Assembly: GCF_018332655.1 (NCBI RefSeq)
Contig: NZ_BOQL01000058.1
Coordinates: 62,001-126,000, forward strand
Reading direction: 5' to 3'
Origin: Actinoplanes auranticolor
GTDB lineage: Bacteria > Actinomycetota > Actinomycetes > Mycobacteriales > Micromonosporaceae
DNA length: 64,000 nt
Notes under the pieces: generated by a model
Told to the model about the DNA's origin: nothing
Databases searched by the model: none
What the model saw: the letters and a program-made list of their open reading frames with translations, nothing else
Part shown: in pieces, positions 9,600-17,741 of the stretch
How positions within the stretch are numbered: position 1 is the first letter of the stretch
How the letters are laid out: the number at the start of each line of letters is the position of its first letter
Translations under genes and position numbers: made by a program

Positions 9600-9917
9600 G
9601 GGGCCTCCTCAGAACGATCTAGTGGATGTCCTCCCCGGCACCGGTTCTCCGGCTGTGGGGAAGCACTGCCAATGTCGGTCGGCCCTCTCACGCCCACTTC
9701 AGCAGGGCGCCGAGGAAAGCAGAAGGCCCCGGCACGAATGCCAGGGCCCGCTCGACCGGTCATCGGCGTCCATGAGGACGCACACCGACACCGGGAAATC
9801 CCGGAGCGGTTGACCGGACCCAGCCACCTCGAGGGCGACAGGGTGGGAACCAGCGGGCTCCTCTTTCGCGCTCCTCATGACGAGGAGCGTGGTCGACTAC
9901 CGGGCGAGTCTACCAGC
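9600..9917 (-). promoter_or_regulatory. Structured leader upstream of infC
   Basis: These 318 bases contain no gene. Read on the minus strand, GCTCCTC (9882-9888) can pair with either of two identical GAGGAGC copies (9870-9876 or 9857-9863), giving mutually exclusive stems. Further down is an attenuator-like hairpin at 9725-9748 and then the AGGAGG of infC. The layout resembles ribosomal-protein or IF-3 leader RNAs that control infC-rpmI-rplT elsewhere, but I cannot assign it to a known RNA family. Confidence 0.55.
9712..9748 (-). terminator. Attenuator/terminator hairpin with a UUCG tetraloop in the infC leader
   Basis: On the minus strand GGCCC-U-GGCA closes on UGCC-G-GGGCC around a UUCG tetraloop, followed by the pyrimidine-rich stretch TTCTGCTTTCCT (9713-9724). 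It sits about 125 bases before the infC start. It could end the hisG/PH transcript or attenuate infC. Confidence 0.65.
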
Positions 9918-10388
9918 TCAGGAGGTCGCCGCCGAATGGAGGGCGCGAAGTGCACGAACGCCCTCCACGGCGTACTCCTTGTCGGCCGCCTGCAGCGCGT
10001 GGACCGACACGGTCTCGTCGTCGTGCAGCTCGAGCGTCGCCCAGGGTGAGTTGCGGTCGAAGCGCACCGCCCGCACCGCCGTCCAGGGCAGGTCGTAGCC
10101 GCCGATCACGTTGCGCACCTTGATGCCGTCGGCGCCGGCCACCGCCCGCGGGCGGGTGAACGCCAGGATGCCCAGCCCGACCAGGACACCCAGGCCGATC
10201 ATCGCAGCCTGGTCGCCGCGCTGGTAGGTGCCCAGGTTGTTGCCGGTCGAGCCGTGCAGGCCGAAGCTCAGCACGGTGAAGAGGATCACCACGGCAGCCG
10301 CCGAGAAGCCGGCCACCCAGCGGATGCGCCGCGGCCGGAAGACGACCGGCGCCTGGATCGAAGTCACGTTCCCCACTGTAGATGTCAC
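9918..10388 (-). CDS. PH domain-containing membrane protein
   Basis: The 156-residue protein has two hydrophobic segments (about 24-45 and 62-82). A soluble bacterial PH-like domain follows (PRAVAGADGIKVRNVIGGYDLPWTAVRAVRF), matching the bPH_6 type found in small actinobacterial membrane proteins. The frame opens with GTG at 10388 overlapping the hisG stop (GTGA); other in-frame GTG codons at 10376 and 10367 are possible starts. It is the last gene after hisE-hisG, but nothing ties it to histidine synthesis. Its role is unknown; PH-like domains usually mediate membrane or protein interaction. Confidence 0.8.
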   Translation of the reverse strand: MTSTVGNVTSIQAPVVFRPRRIRWVAGFSAAAVVILFTVLSFGLHGSTGNNLGTYQRGDQAAMIGLGVLVGLGILAFTRPRAVAGADGIKVRNVIGGYDLPWTAVRAVRFDRNSPWATLELHDDETVSVHALQAADKEYAVEGVRALRALHSAATS

Positions 10389-11230
10389 AGCCGGCAGTTG
10401 GAGATGTCGGTCACCAGGATCGCGCGGGCGCCGAGCTCATACAGCTCGTCCATGATCCGGTGCACGTCGTTGCGGCGGACCATGGCCTGCACCGCGACCC
10501 AGCCCTCGCGGTGCAGCGGCGACACGGTCGGCGACTCGATGCCCGGCGTCAGTGCGGTCGCGTTCTCCAGCAGGTCGGCCCGGACGTCGTACGCCAGCAT
10601 CACGAAGCTGCGGGCGACCAGCACGCCCTGCAGCCGCCGGATGAGCTGGGCCGCGGGGCCGGAGTCACCGGCCGGCTCGCGGCCGATCAGGATCGCGGAG
10701 CTGCGCAGCAGCGGCTCGCCCACGGTGACCAGGCCGGCCTGGCGCAATGTCGTGCCGGTCTCGACCACGTCGGCGATCAGGTCGGCGACGCCCAGCCGCA
10801 CCGCGTTCTCCACCGCGCCGTCGAGGCGGACCACCTCGGCCTTGAGCTCGTGCTCGTCGAGGTAGCGCTGGACGACCCCGGGGTACGCCGTGGCGATGCG
10901 CCGGCCGCCGATCTCGTCGGCCGAACCCAGCGCGCCGGCCGGGGCGGCCCAGCGGAAGGTGGCCCCGCCGAAGCTCAGGTCGAGCACCTCGGTCGCGGGC
11001 ACGCCGGAGTCGACCAGCAGGTCCCGGCCGGTGATACCGAGATCGAGATCACCCGAGCCCACGTACGTGGCGATGTCGCGGGGACGCAGGTAGAAGAACT
11101 CGACATTGTTGGCCTCGTCACGGCAGACGAGGTCCTTGGGGTCGGTGCGCTGGCGGTAGCCGGCGTCGCGCAGCATCTGGGCGGCCGGGGTGGACAGGGT
11201 GCCTTTGTTGGGAATGGCGATGCGCAGCAT
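10385..11230 (-). CDS. hisG: ATP phosphoribosyltransferase, long form
   Basis: HisG condenses ATP with PRPP in the first step of histidine synthesis. The start is the ATG at 11230 (MLRIAIPNKG) with AAGGAG upstream; the longer frame adds 20 unlikely residues. At 281 residues it is the long form, with an N-terminal two-lobed catalytic domain, including the LGVADLIADVVETGTTLR PRPP-binding stretch near 160, and a C-terminal ACT-like domain from about 210 that binds histidine for feedback inhibition. No separate HisZ is needed. hisE lies 76 nt upstream on the same strand. Confidence 0.95.
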   Translation of the reverse strand: MLRIAIPNKGTLSTPAAQMLRDAGYRQRTDPKDLVCRDEANNVEFFYLRPRDIATYVGSGDLDLGITGRDLLVDSGVPATEVLDLSFGGATFRWAAPAGALGSADEIGGRRIATAYPGVVQRYLDEHELKAEVVRLDGAVENAVRLGVADLIADVVETGTTLRQAGLVTVGEPLLRSSAILIGREPAGDSGPAAQLIRRLQGVLVARSFVMLAYDVRADLLENATALTPGIESPTVSPLHREGWVAVQAMVRRNDVHRIMDELYELGARAILVTDISNCRL

Positions 11231-11306
11231 CGACGTGCTCCTTCGATCGGTCTCGATTGAGGCGGAGAACGCTCGGCCTCCGGGAAACAACCCGATTCAA
11301 AACCGA

Positions 11307-11570
11307 TCAGAGATGTCGGTACACGTCCTTGAGCTCGAGCCCGGTGGCGATCATCAGGACTTGTGCCTGGTAGAGCAGCTGGGAGATCTCCTCCGCGGCC
11401 CGCTCCGGCCCCTCGTGCTCGGCGGCCATCCAGGACTCGGCCGCCTCTTCGACGACCTTCTTCCCGATGAAGTGCACGCCCTTGTCCAGCGCCACGACGG
11501 TGGACGAACCGGGGGTCCGCTGTGCCGCCTTCGCCTGCAACTCGGCGAACAACTCTTCGAACGTCTTCAC
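11307..11570 (-). CDS. hisE: Phosphoribosyl-ATP pyrophosphatase
   Basis: The 87-residue protein is a stand-alone HisE, which hydrolyses phosphoribosyl-ATP to phosphoribosyl-AMP, the second step of histidine synthesis. The all-alpha MazG-like metal site is visible as [14 protein letters not shown] and then [13 protein letters not shown]. It starts [11 protein letters not shown]. hisE-hisG is the common actinobacterial arrangement, with the remaining his genes elsewhere. Confidence 0.94.
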   Translation of the reverse strand: MKTFEELFAELQAKAAQRTPGSSTVVALDKGVHFIGKKVVEEAAESWMAAEHEGPERAAEEISQLLYQAQVLMIATGLELKDVYRHL

Positions 11571-11593
11571 GGGAGACGATTGTGGCAGCTCAA

Positions 11594-11625
11594 CAACCGA
11601 TGGCGGCGGACGACCCCATCGGTTG
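11594..11625. promoter_or_regulatory. Perfect inverted repeat CAACCGATG-N14-CATCGGTTG between hisE and the ABC transporter
   Basis: Nine-base perfect arms lie at 11594-11602 and 11617-11625 in the 78-base divergent gap. The right arm overlaps the expected -35 region of the transporter gene. It could be an operator or a hairpin in the hisE leader. Confidence 0.45.
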
Positions 11626-11635
11626 GGACGTGGCC

Positions 11636-11641
11636 TAGGCT
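11636..11641 (+). promoter_or_regulatory. Candidate leaderless -10 element (TAGGCT) of the substrate-binding protein gene
   Basis: TAGGCT lies seven bases before the ATG at 11649, identical to the element at 244-249, and no ribosome-binding site follows it. Confidence 0.45.
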
Positions 11642-11648
11642 CGCGGTC

Positions 11649-12530
11649 ATGGTCAGCAGAAACACCTTCGCCGCGCTGAGCAGCGCGGCCGTACTCCTCG
11701 CCGCCCTCGCGGGCTGCGCGCCCGCCGACGAGGCGAGCCCCTCGGCCGGCGCGTCGGCCTCCGCCTCCGGCTCCGGTCCCGCCTGCGCCCCCGGCGGGCT
11801 CGCCACGCGGACCGCCGGCAAGCTCACCATCGGCACCGACAACCCGGCGTACGAGCCGTGGTTCAACGACAACAAGCCGGCCAACGGCAAGGGCTTCGAG
11901 TCCGCGGTCGCGTACCAGGTCGCCGAGCGCCTCGGGTATCCCGCGTCGAACGTGGTCTGGACGACCGTGACGTTCAACAACGCCATCGCGCCGGGCCCGA
12001 AGACCTTCGACTTCGACATCAACCAGTTCTCCATCACGCCCGAGCGGCGCAAGGCCGTCGACTTCTCCTCGCCGTACTACCTGGTCCGGCAGACGGTCAT
12101 CACCACCAAGGGCTCGAAGATCGCCGGGGCCAGGACGATCGCCGAGCTCAAGGCGGCCAAGCTCGGTGCGCAGGTCGGCACCACCAGCTACCAGGCGATC
12201 AACGAGCTGATCAAGCCGGCCGCCCAGGCGCAGGTCTACAACAACAACGACGACGCCAAGGCGGCCCTGGAGAACGGCCAGGTCGACGGCATCGTGGTGG
12301 ACCTGCCGACCGCGTTCTACATGACCGCGGCCGAGCTGGACAACGGCGTGATCGTCGGCCAGCTGCCGCAGGTCGGCGTACCGGAGCAGTTCGGTCTGGT
12401 GCTCGACCTCGGCTCGCCGTTGACCACCTGCGTGTCCCAGGCCGTCGACCAGCTGCGCCAGGACGGCACCCTCGCGGTGCTCGAGAAGCAGTGGCTGGCG
12501 AGCACGGGCGGGGCCCCCGAACTCTCGTGA
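11649..12530 (+). CDS. Polar amino-acid ABC transporter substrate-binding lipoprotein
   Basis: The 293-residue precursor has a lipoprotein signal: a hydrophobic stretch ending in the lipobox LAGC around residue 22, then a Ser/Ala/Gly-rich linker. The mature part follows the SBP_bac_3 fold. [16 protein letters not shown] and [17 protein letters not shown] are the first-lobe motifs, and [24 protein letters not shown] is the family signature. It would bind a polar amino acid outside the membrane and deliver it to the permease encoded next. The substrate cannot be decided from sequence. The stop overlaps the permease GTG start (GTGA), so the three transporter genes form one operon. Confidence 0.93.
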   Translation: MVSRNTFAALSSAAVLLAALAGCAPADEASPSAGASASASGSGPACAPGGLATRTAGKLTIGTDNPAYEPWFNDNKPANGKGFESAVAYQVAERLGYPASNVVWTTVTFNNAIAPGPKTFDFDINQFSITPERRKAVDFSSPYYLVRQTVITTKGSKIAGARTIAELKAAKLGAQVGTTSYQAINELIKPAAQAQVYNNNDDAKAALENGQVDGIVVDLPTAFYMTAAELDNGVIVGQLPQVGVPEQFGLVLDLGSPLTTCVSQAVDQLRQDGTLAVLEKQWLASTGGAPELS

Positions 12531-13375
12531 GCACCGAGCTCCACCAGCCCTCCGAGATCCAGCGCGGACGGATCGCCTACCGGCGACGGCAGACGATCCG
12601 GTCCGTGCTGCTCGCGGCGCTCTCCACTGCGGTCGTCGGCGTGCTGCTCATGGTCGCGGTCACCGGTGCGCCCGGCTGGGACCGCGTCAAACAGTCGTTC
12701 TTCAGCCCCGAGGTGGCGTGGCGCTGGCTGCCGCAGATCCTCGAGGGCCTCTGGCTCAACGTCCGGCTGCTGGTCGTCTGCGCGGGGCTGGCGCTCGCCC
12801 TGGGGCTGCTCATCGCCACCCTGCGCACGCTGCGGGGGCCGGTCTTCTTTCCGGTACGGGCGCTGGCCACCGGCTACACATACACGTTCCGCGGCCTGCC
12901 CCTGATCATCGTCATCTACCTGATGGCCTTCGGCGTCCCCGGCCTGCGGCTGCAGGGCACCCCGGGCGTGCTGGTGCTGGGCGGGGCCGCGCTGGTGATC
13001 ACGTACGGCGCGTACCTGGCCGAGGTGTTCCGGGCCGGCATCGAGTCGGTGCATCCCAGCCAGCTCGCCGCGGCCCGGTCGCTGGGGCTGACGTACCGGC
13101 AGACGATGCGGCACGTGGTGCTGCCGCAGGCGATCCGCCGGGTGGCGCCACCGCTGCTCAACGACACCGTGGCGCTGCAGAAGGACGTCGGGCTGGTCTC
13201 GCTGGCCGGCCCGATCGACGCCGTACGCGCGGCGCAGATCGGGGTCGCGCAGGACGCCAACTACACGCCGTACATCGTCGCGGGGGTGCTCTTCGTGCTG
13301 CTCGCGCTGCCGCTCATCGGCGTCACCGACTGGGTCACGCTGCGCGCGGCCCGCCGCCAGTCCGCGGGAGCCTGA
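12527..13375 (+). CDS. Polar amino-acid ABC transporter permease
   Basis: The permease has 282 residues and starts at the GTG that overlaps the upstream stop. A cytoplasmic N-terminus is followed by a membrane anchor (about 27-48) and the HisM/GlnP-type permease core with about five segments. The coupling EAA loop reads [25 protein letters not shown], with the expected glycine. It pairs with the ATPase that starts two bases after its stop. A single permease suggests a homodimer in the membrane. Confidence 0.93.
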   Translation: MSTELHQPSEIQRGRIAYRRRQTIRSVLLAALSTAVVGVLLMVAVTGAPGWDRVKQSFFSPEVAWRWLPQILEGLWLNVRLLVVCAGLALALGLLIATLRTLRGPVFFPVRALATGYTYTFRGLPLIIVIYLMAFGVPGLRLQGTPGVLVLGGAALVITYGAYLAEVFRAGIESVHPSQLAAARSLGLTYRQTMRHVVLPQAIRRVAPPLLNDTVALQKDVGLVSLAGPIDAVRAAQIGVAQDANYTPYIVAGVLFVLLALPLIGVTDWVTLRAARRQSAGA

Positions 13376-13377
13376 CC

Positions 13378-14118
<741 letters not shown>

Positions 14119-14122
14119 CCCG

Positions 14123-14230
14123 CCACCAGGCCAGCGCGGGCCACCGGGTCAACGCCGACCACCGAACCAACGTCGACCACCGGGTCAGCGCAGGCCAACG
14201 GGCCGGCGCCGGCCAACGGATCAGCGACGG
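14123..14230. repeat. Six tandem copies of a degenerate 18-bp repeat
   Basis: Six units of 18 bases follow one another without gaps from 14123 to 14230, beginning CCACCAGGCCAGCGCGGG, then CCACCGGGTCAACGCCGA and so on to CCAACGGATCAGCGACGG. The first starts four bases after the transporter stop codon, and the last overlaps the final codons of the MFS gene. The units share CCAMCGG..CARCG. The period is a multiple of three, so the array can be read through in frame, but it lies outside both genes. Confidence 0.85.
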
Positions 14231-15408
14231 CTGAGGATCTCGGCGCCGGGCTCGCGGGCCGGGCGCAGCGCCCCGGCGGCCACGGCGACGAGCAGGGCCA
14301 GCAGCACGGGGATGGACAGCGCCATCGGCAGGCCGAAGACCTCCGCCGCGCCGCCGATCAGCACCGGCCCCGCGAAGAAGCCGAGCCAGCCGATGCTCGC
14401 CACCCGGGCGATGGCCTGGGCGGGCCGCTGCGGGTTGCGGTGGCCCGCGGCCGAGAAGACCTGCGGGGCGACGCAGGACAGGCCGGCGCCCAGGCAGCCG
14501 AAGCCGATCACGCCCGCCACGGGCTGCCCGATCAGCAGCGCCGTGCCGAGCCCGGCCGCCGCGAGCAGGCCGCAGCCGCGAACCAGCCGGACGGCGCCGA
14601 ACCGGGCGGCCAGCCGGTCTCCGGTCAGCCGGCCGGCCGTCATGGCGATGAAGAACGCCGCGAACGCCGCGGCCGCGAAGCCCTCGGTGCTCTCCAGGCT
14701 GTCGCGCAGATACACCGTGCTCCAGTCGGCTGCCGCGCCCTCACCGACGAGGGCGCACAGGGCCAGCGTGCCCAGCATGAGCACCCCGGAGAGCGGGACC
14801 TGCCGCGCTCCGGCCTCCCCGGCCCCGCCGGCCGGGGCGTCGCCGGGGTCGGTCAGGGCCGCGGACCATCCGCGCGACCACCAGGCGAGGGCCGCCCCGA
14901 GCACCGCCACGACGGCGAAGGTGCCCAGGGGACGCAGGCCGGCGGCCGCGGTCGCGCCGCCGAGCACCGCCCCGAGGAACCCGCCGATGCTGTAGACGGC
15001 GTGGAACGACGACATGATCGGCCGCTCGGCGGCCCGCTCGATCTCCACTGCGCGGGCGTTCATCGCGATGTTCAGCACGCCGTGGACCACGCCGAAGACG
15101 AACAGCGCCGCCGTCAGCGTCACCAGCGAGGGGGCGGCGGCGACCGGCAGCAGGAAACAGCCGTCGACCAGGGCCGCGGGGATCATGATGCGCCGGCTGC
15201 CGTACCGGTCGACCAGCCGCCCGGAGAGCTGCATGCCGGTCACGGCGCCGAGGGCCAGCCCGACCAGGGCGATGCTGAGCCGCCCGTCGCTGAGGCCCAG
15301 CTGCTGCTTCACCGCCGGGATGCGCGCCGTCCAGGTGCCGATCAGCGCGCCGTAGAGCAGGAAGAGCAAAGCGGTGGCGATCCGGCTCCTGCGCAAGGTC
15401 TCGGACAC
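14221..15408 (-). CDS. Major facilitator superfamily transporter
   Basis: This is a 395-residue membrane protein with about twelve hydrophobic segments. Family cues are the start of the first helix (ALLFLLYGALIGTWTARIPAVK) and the loop between helices 2 and 3 (GRLVDRYGSRRIM), the classical MFS motif A. A second such loop appears at GRLTGDRLAARFGAVRLVRG. It resembles fucose-permease/ynfM-like or drug-efflux MFS members; the substrate is unknown. Its end overlaps the last repeat unit. It is on the same strand as the hydrolase/MerR pair, with a 47-base gap, so it may be co-transcribed and under MerR control. Confidence 0.88.
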   Translation of the reverse strand: MSETLRRSRIATALLFLLYGALIGTWTARIPAVKQQLGLSDGRLSIALVGLALGAVTGMQLSGRLVDRYGSRRIMIPAALVDGCFLLPVAAAPSLVTLTAALFVFGVVHGVLNIAMNARAVEIERAAERPIMSSFHAVYSIGGFLGAVLGGATAAAGLRPLGTFAVVAVLGAALAWWSRGWSAALTDPGDAPAGGAGEAGARQVPLSGVLMLGTLALCALVGEGAAADWSTVYLRDSLESTEGFAAAAFAAFFIAMTAGRLTGDRLAARFGAVRLVRGCGLLAAAGLGTALLIGQPVAGVIGFGCLGAGLSCVAPQVFSAAGHRNPQRPAQAIARVASIGWLGFFAGPVLIGGAAEVFGLPMALSIPVLLALLVAVAAGALRPAREPGAEILSRR

Positions 15409-15455
15409 GGCTCCAAGCTAGACGATCGAGCAGTCGCCGCGCGGCCCCGAGGTGA

Positions 15456-16415
15456 TCAGGAATGCCGGGCGACGTGACCCGCGATGTCGCGGGCCAGCTC
15501 GGCCGGATGCTCGCCGTTGACGGCGTGCGAGGCGCCCGGATAGGTGACCACGGTGCCGTTGCGGAGCGTCCGGCCGGCCAGCTCGGCGGCCGCAGCGGCG
15601 TCATGCATGGGTGAGGCCCCGGCCATGATCACCAGCGTCGGAGTGTCGACCGCCGCGATCTTCTCCGCCGGGATGCGCCCCGGCGCCGAGAGCTTGAGCC
15701 GGTACGTCCGCATACCGGCCTCGATCATGTCGGCGACCGGCTCGTCCTCCACCGGAGCGCCCCCGGCCAGCCAACTGTTGAAGCTGTCCCGCATGCCCTT
15801 CGGCAGCCAGCTCACCGAGGCCGGGATCGAGCGCACCACGGCCTCGGCGGACAGGCCGGCGAAGACCAGGACCGGCTCGATCAGCGTGAGCGAGGCGACC
15901 TTGTCCGGCGCGTGCACGACCAGGTTCATCGCCGTCCAGCCGCCGATCGAGTAGCCGACCAGGTGCACCCGCTGCTCCGGGAGCTGGGCGAGCGTCTCGC
16001 GCAGCCACGCGGCGTGGTCCCGTTCGGTGGTGATCGGTCTGTCCTGCACGCTCAGGCCGGGCTCTCCGAGCAGGTCGACGGTGTAGACCGAGCGCACCTC
16101 GAGCAGGCCGGGGAGGTTGTCGGCCCACATCGGGCCGGCCGCGGCACGACCGGGCACCAGCACCAGCGGAGGCTGGTCGTCCTCGGCGCCGGCGAACCGG
16201 TAGAGCCGTACGATGCCGTAGCTGGTGCGCACGTCCAGCGTCCGCTCCGGTGTCGGCAGCCCGGCCATCGCCGCGCGGTAGGCGGCCAGGAAATCGTCCT
16301 TGTCCGCGGCCGAGGAGAAGTGCCCGACCGGCGCCTTGTCGCTCATCGCCCACGGGATCAGACCCAGGAGCGCGAGAACGACCACCGTGACGGCCAGGAC
16401 GCGGCGTTTTGTCAT
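15456..16415 (-). CDS. Membrane-anchored alpha/beta-hydrolase
   Basis: The ATG at 16415 overlaps the MerR stop (ATGA), giving 319 residues. A signal-anchor of about 20 hydrophobic residues (VLAVTVVVLALLGLIPWAM) suggests the enzyme domain lies outside the membrane. The nucleophile elbow is GYSIGG, and the catalytic histidine is in GASHAVNGEHP near the C-terminus. The acid is probably in PTLVIMAGASPMHD. The substrate is unknown. Coupling to a TipA-like MerR regulator suggests a drug- or stress-induced hydrolase, which is an inference. Confidence 0.85.
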   Translation of the reverse strand: MTKRRVLAVTVVVLALLGLIPWAMSDKAPVGHFSSAADKDDFLAAYRAAMAGLPTPERTLDVRTSYGIVRLYRFAGAEDDQPPLVLVPGRAAAGPMWADNLPGLLEVRSVYTVDLLGEPGLSVQDRPITTERDHAAWLRETLAQLPEQRVHLVGYSIGGWTAMNLVVHAPDKVASLTLIEPVLVFAGLSAEAVVRSIPASVSWLPKGMRDSFNSWLAGGAPVEDEPVADMIEAGMRTYRLKLSAPGRIPAEKIAAVDTPTLVIMAGASPMHDAAAAAELAGRTLRNGTVVTYPGASHAVNGEHPAELARDIAGHVARHS

Positions 16416-17161
16416 GACCGGCTCCCCCGGTACGCGCGGTGGCACGACTCCAGGTACTCGGCGGTGGTCTCGTGCAGAGCACGATCGGCCGGTGGCCAGT
16501 GCTCGTTGTTCTCCGTGACGCTGCGGTAGGCCTCGCTCAGCCCGGCGTCGGGCTCGTCGCCCAGAGCAAACCGCAGATAGGTGTCCCAGTGCTCACCCAC
16601 CAGCAGGCCGGACGGGTCGGTGGGCGGCACCGAGACACTCGACAGCAGCAACGCCTCGATGGACACGGCCTTCCACCGGAAGTAGACCTCGATGTGCCAG
16701 GCCGTGTCCCGCTCGGCGAGCGCGGCCGGCGCGGCTTCGCCGTCGGTGACGGACGCGTACCGCAGCAGCGTGTCCTCGACGTTCATCAGCGCGGTCAGCG
16801 CGGCGCTGGGCACGGCGATGTCCGGATGCCGGCGCAGCACCCAGGTGACCGACTCCAGCACGGTGCGCTGGACGCGCAGAGCCAGCTCCTGCTGCTCGCA
16901 CCAGGCGATCTGGGCGGCGTAGAGCTCGTGCGGCTCGTGCTCGGTCCCGGCGTCCAGCACCCGGCGGATCTCCGCCAGGGAAACCCCGGCCGCCGTCAGC
17001 ATCCGGATCCGTTGCAGCCGCGCGAGGTCCGCCCGGGTGTAGCAGCGCCGGCCGGCCTGGTCCCGCCCGACCGGCAGCAGCCCGATCCGGTCGTAGAACT
17101 GCAGCGCTCGCACGCTGACTCCGCTGGCGGCAGCCGCCGCACCCACTCCGAGGCCGTCCAT
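16412..17161 (-). CDS. MerR-family transcriptional regulator
   Basis: The regulator has 249 residues. An N-terminal winged helix (VGAAAAASGVSVRALQFYDRIGLL, then GRRCYTRADLARLQRIRML) is followed by a coiled coil (about 80-110) and a long C-terminal domain. This domain has tryptophans and WEHW/HWPP-like segments reminiscent of TipAS-type drug-binding domains; that likeness is weak. MerR proteins untwist long-spacer promoters when they bind a ligand. A 6-1-6 palindrome lies just upstream. The stop overlaps the hydrolase start, so regulator and hydrolase are made together. Confidence 0.88.
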   Translation of the reverse strand: MDGLGVGAAAAASGVSVRALQFYDRIGLLPVGRDQAGRRCYTRADLARLQRIRMLTAAGVSLAEIRRVLDAGTEHEPHELYAAQIAWCEQQELALRVQRTVLESVTWVLRRHPDIAVPSAALTALMNVEDTLLRYASVTDGEAAPAALAERDTAWHIEVYFRWKAVSIEALLLSSVSVPPTDPSGLLVGEHWDTYLRFALGDEPDAGLSEAYRSVTENNEHWPPADRALHETTAEYLESCHRAYRGSRS

Positions 17162-17179
17162 GGCCCCAACGAGAACACG

Positions 17180-17192
17180 TGACGTTACGTCA
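17180..17192. promoter_or_regulatory. Palindrome TGACGT-T-ACGTCA upstream of the MerR gene
   Basis: This is a perfect 6-1-6 inverted repeat 19 bases upstream of the MerR start. It fits a MerR-dimer site in its own promoter, with TAACGT inside it as a possible -10. It lies between the MerR start and the ribH stop. Confidence 0.5.
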
Positions 17193-17209
17193 TGCGCAAG
17201 CCCGCCGGG

Positions 17210-17686
17210 TCAGCCCTTGCTCAGCTCCCGGATGGCCAGGACCGCGTCCAGCACCGCGACCGTGGACTGCCAGCCCTTGTCCTCGATCGAGTCCTCCAGG
17301 CCGGCCCGGTCCTTGGCCTGGCCCAGGCTCTCCACGGTGAGCACGCCGTGCGCCACCGGGGTCTGCTCGTCCAGCGCCACCCGGGTCAGCCCGGCCGTCA
17401 CCGCGTCGTTGACGTAGTTGAAGTGCGCGGTCTCGCCGCGGATGACCACGCCCAGCGCGACCACCGCGTCGCAGCGCTTGGCCAGGGCCTGGGCCACGAC
17501 CGGCAGCTCGACCGAGCCGGCCACCCGGGCCACGACCACGTCCTGCACGCCGCACGCCTGGGCCGCCGCCTGAGCCCGCGCGACCATGTGGTCGACCAGG
17601 TCGGCGTGCCAGCGCGAGCCGACGATGCCGAGCTTGAGTCCGGCGGCGTCGACGGTGTTGAGGTGCGGATCCCCGAAACCGGCCAT
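17210..17686 (-). CDS. ribH: 6,7-dimethyl-8-ribityllumazine synthase
   Basis: The 158-residue enzyme condenses 5-amino-6-ribitylaminouracil with dihydroxybutanone phosphate to make lumazine. It shows the family motifs VGSRWHADLVDHM at the N-terminus, GSVELPVVAQAL, the GVVIRGETAHFNYV stretch with the catalytic histidine region, and TPVAHGVLTVES. Lumazine synthase forms pentamers or 60-mers. It is the last gene of the rib operon, 55 bases after ribBA. Confidence 0.96.
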   Translation of the reverse strand: MAGFGDPHLNTVDAAGLKLGIVGSRWHADLVDHMVARAQAAAQACGVQDVVVARVAGSVELPVVAQALAKRCDAVVALGVVIRGETAHFNYVNDAVTAGLTRVALDEQTPVAHGVLTVESLGQAKDRAGLEDSIEDKGWQSTVAVLDAVLAIRELSKG

Positions 17687-17741
17687 GTGTTGCCCCCTCT
17701 TTGCAGTAGTTAACTCCGGCCGGCGTACCGGCGCCGGTGAA

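Noticed and set aside
11231-11290. 20-residue N-terminal extension of HisG
   Set aside because: The conserved N-terminus LRIAIPNKG begins at the ATG at 11230, which has a good ribosome-binding site.
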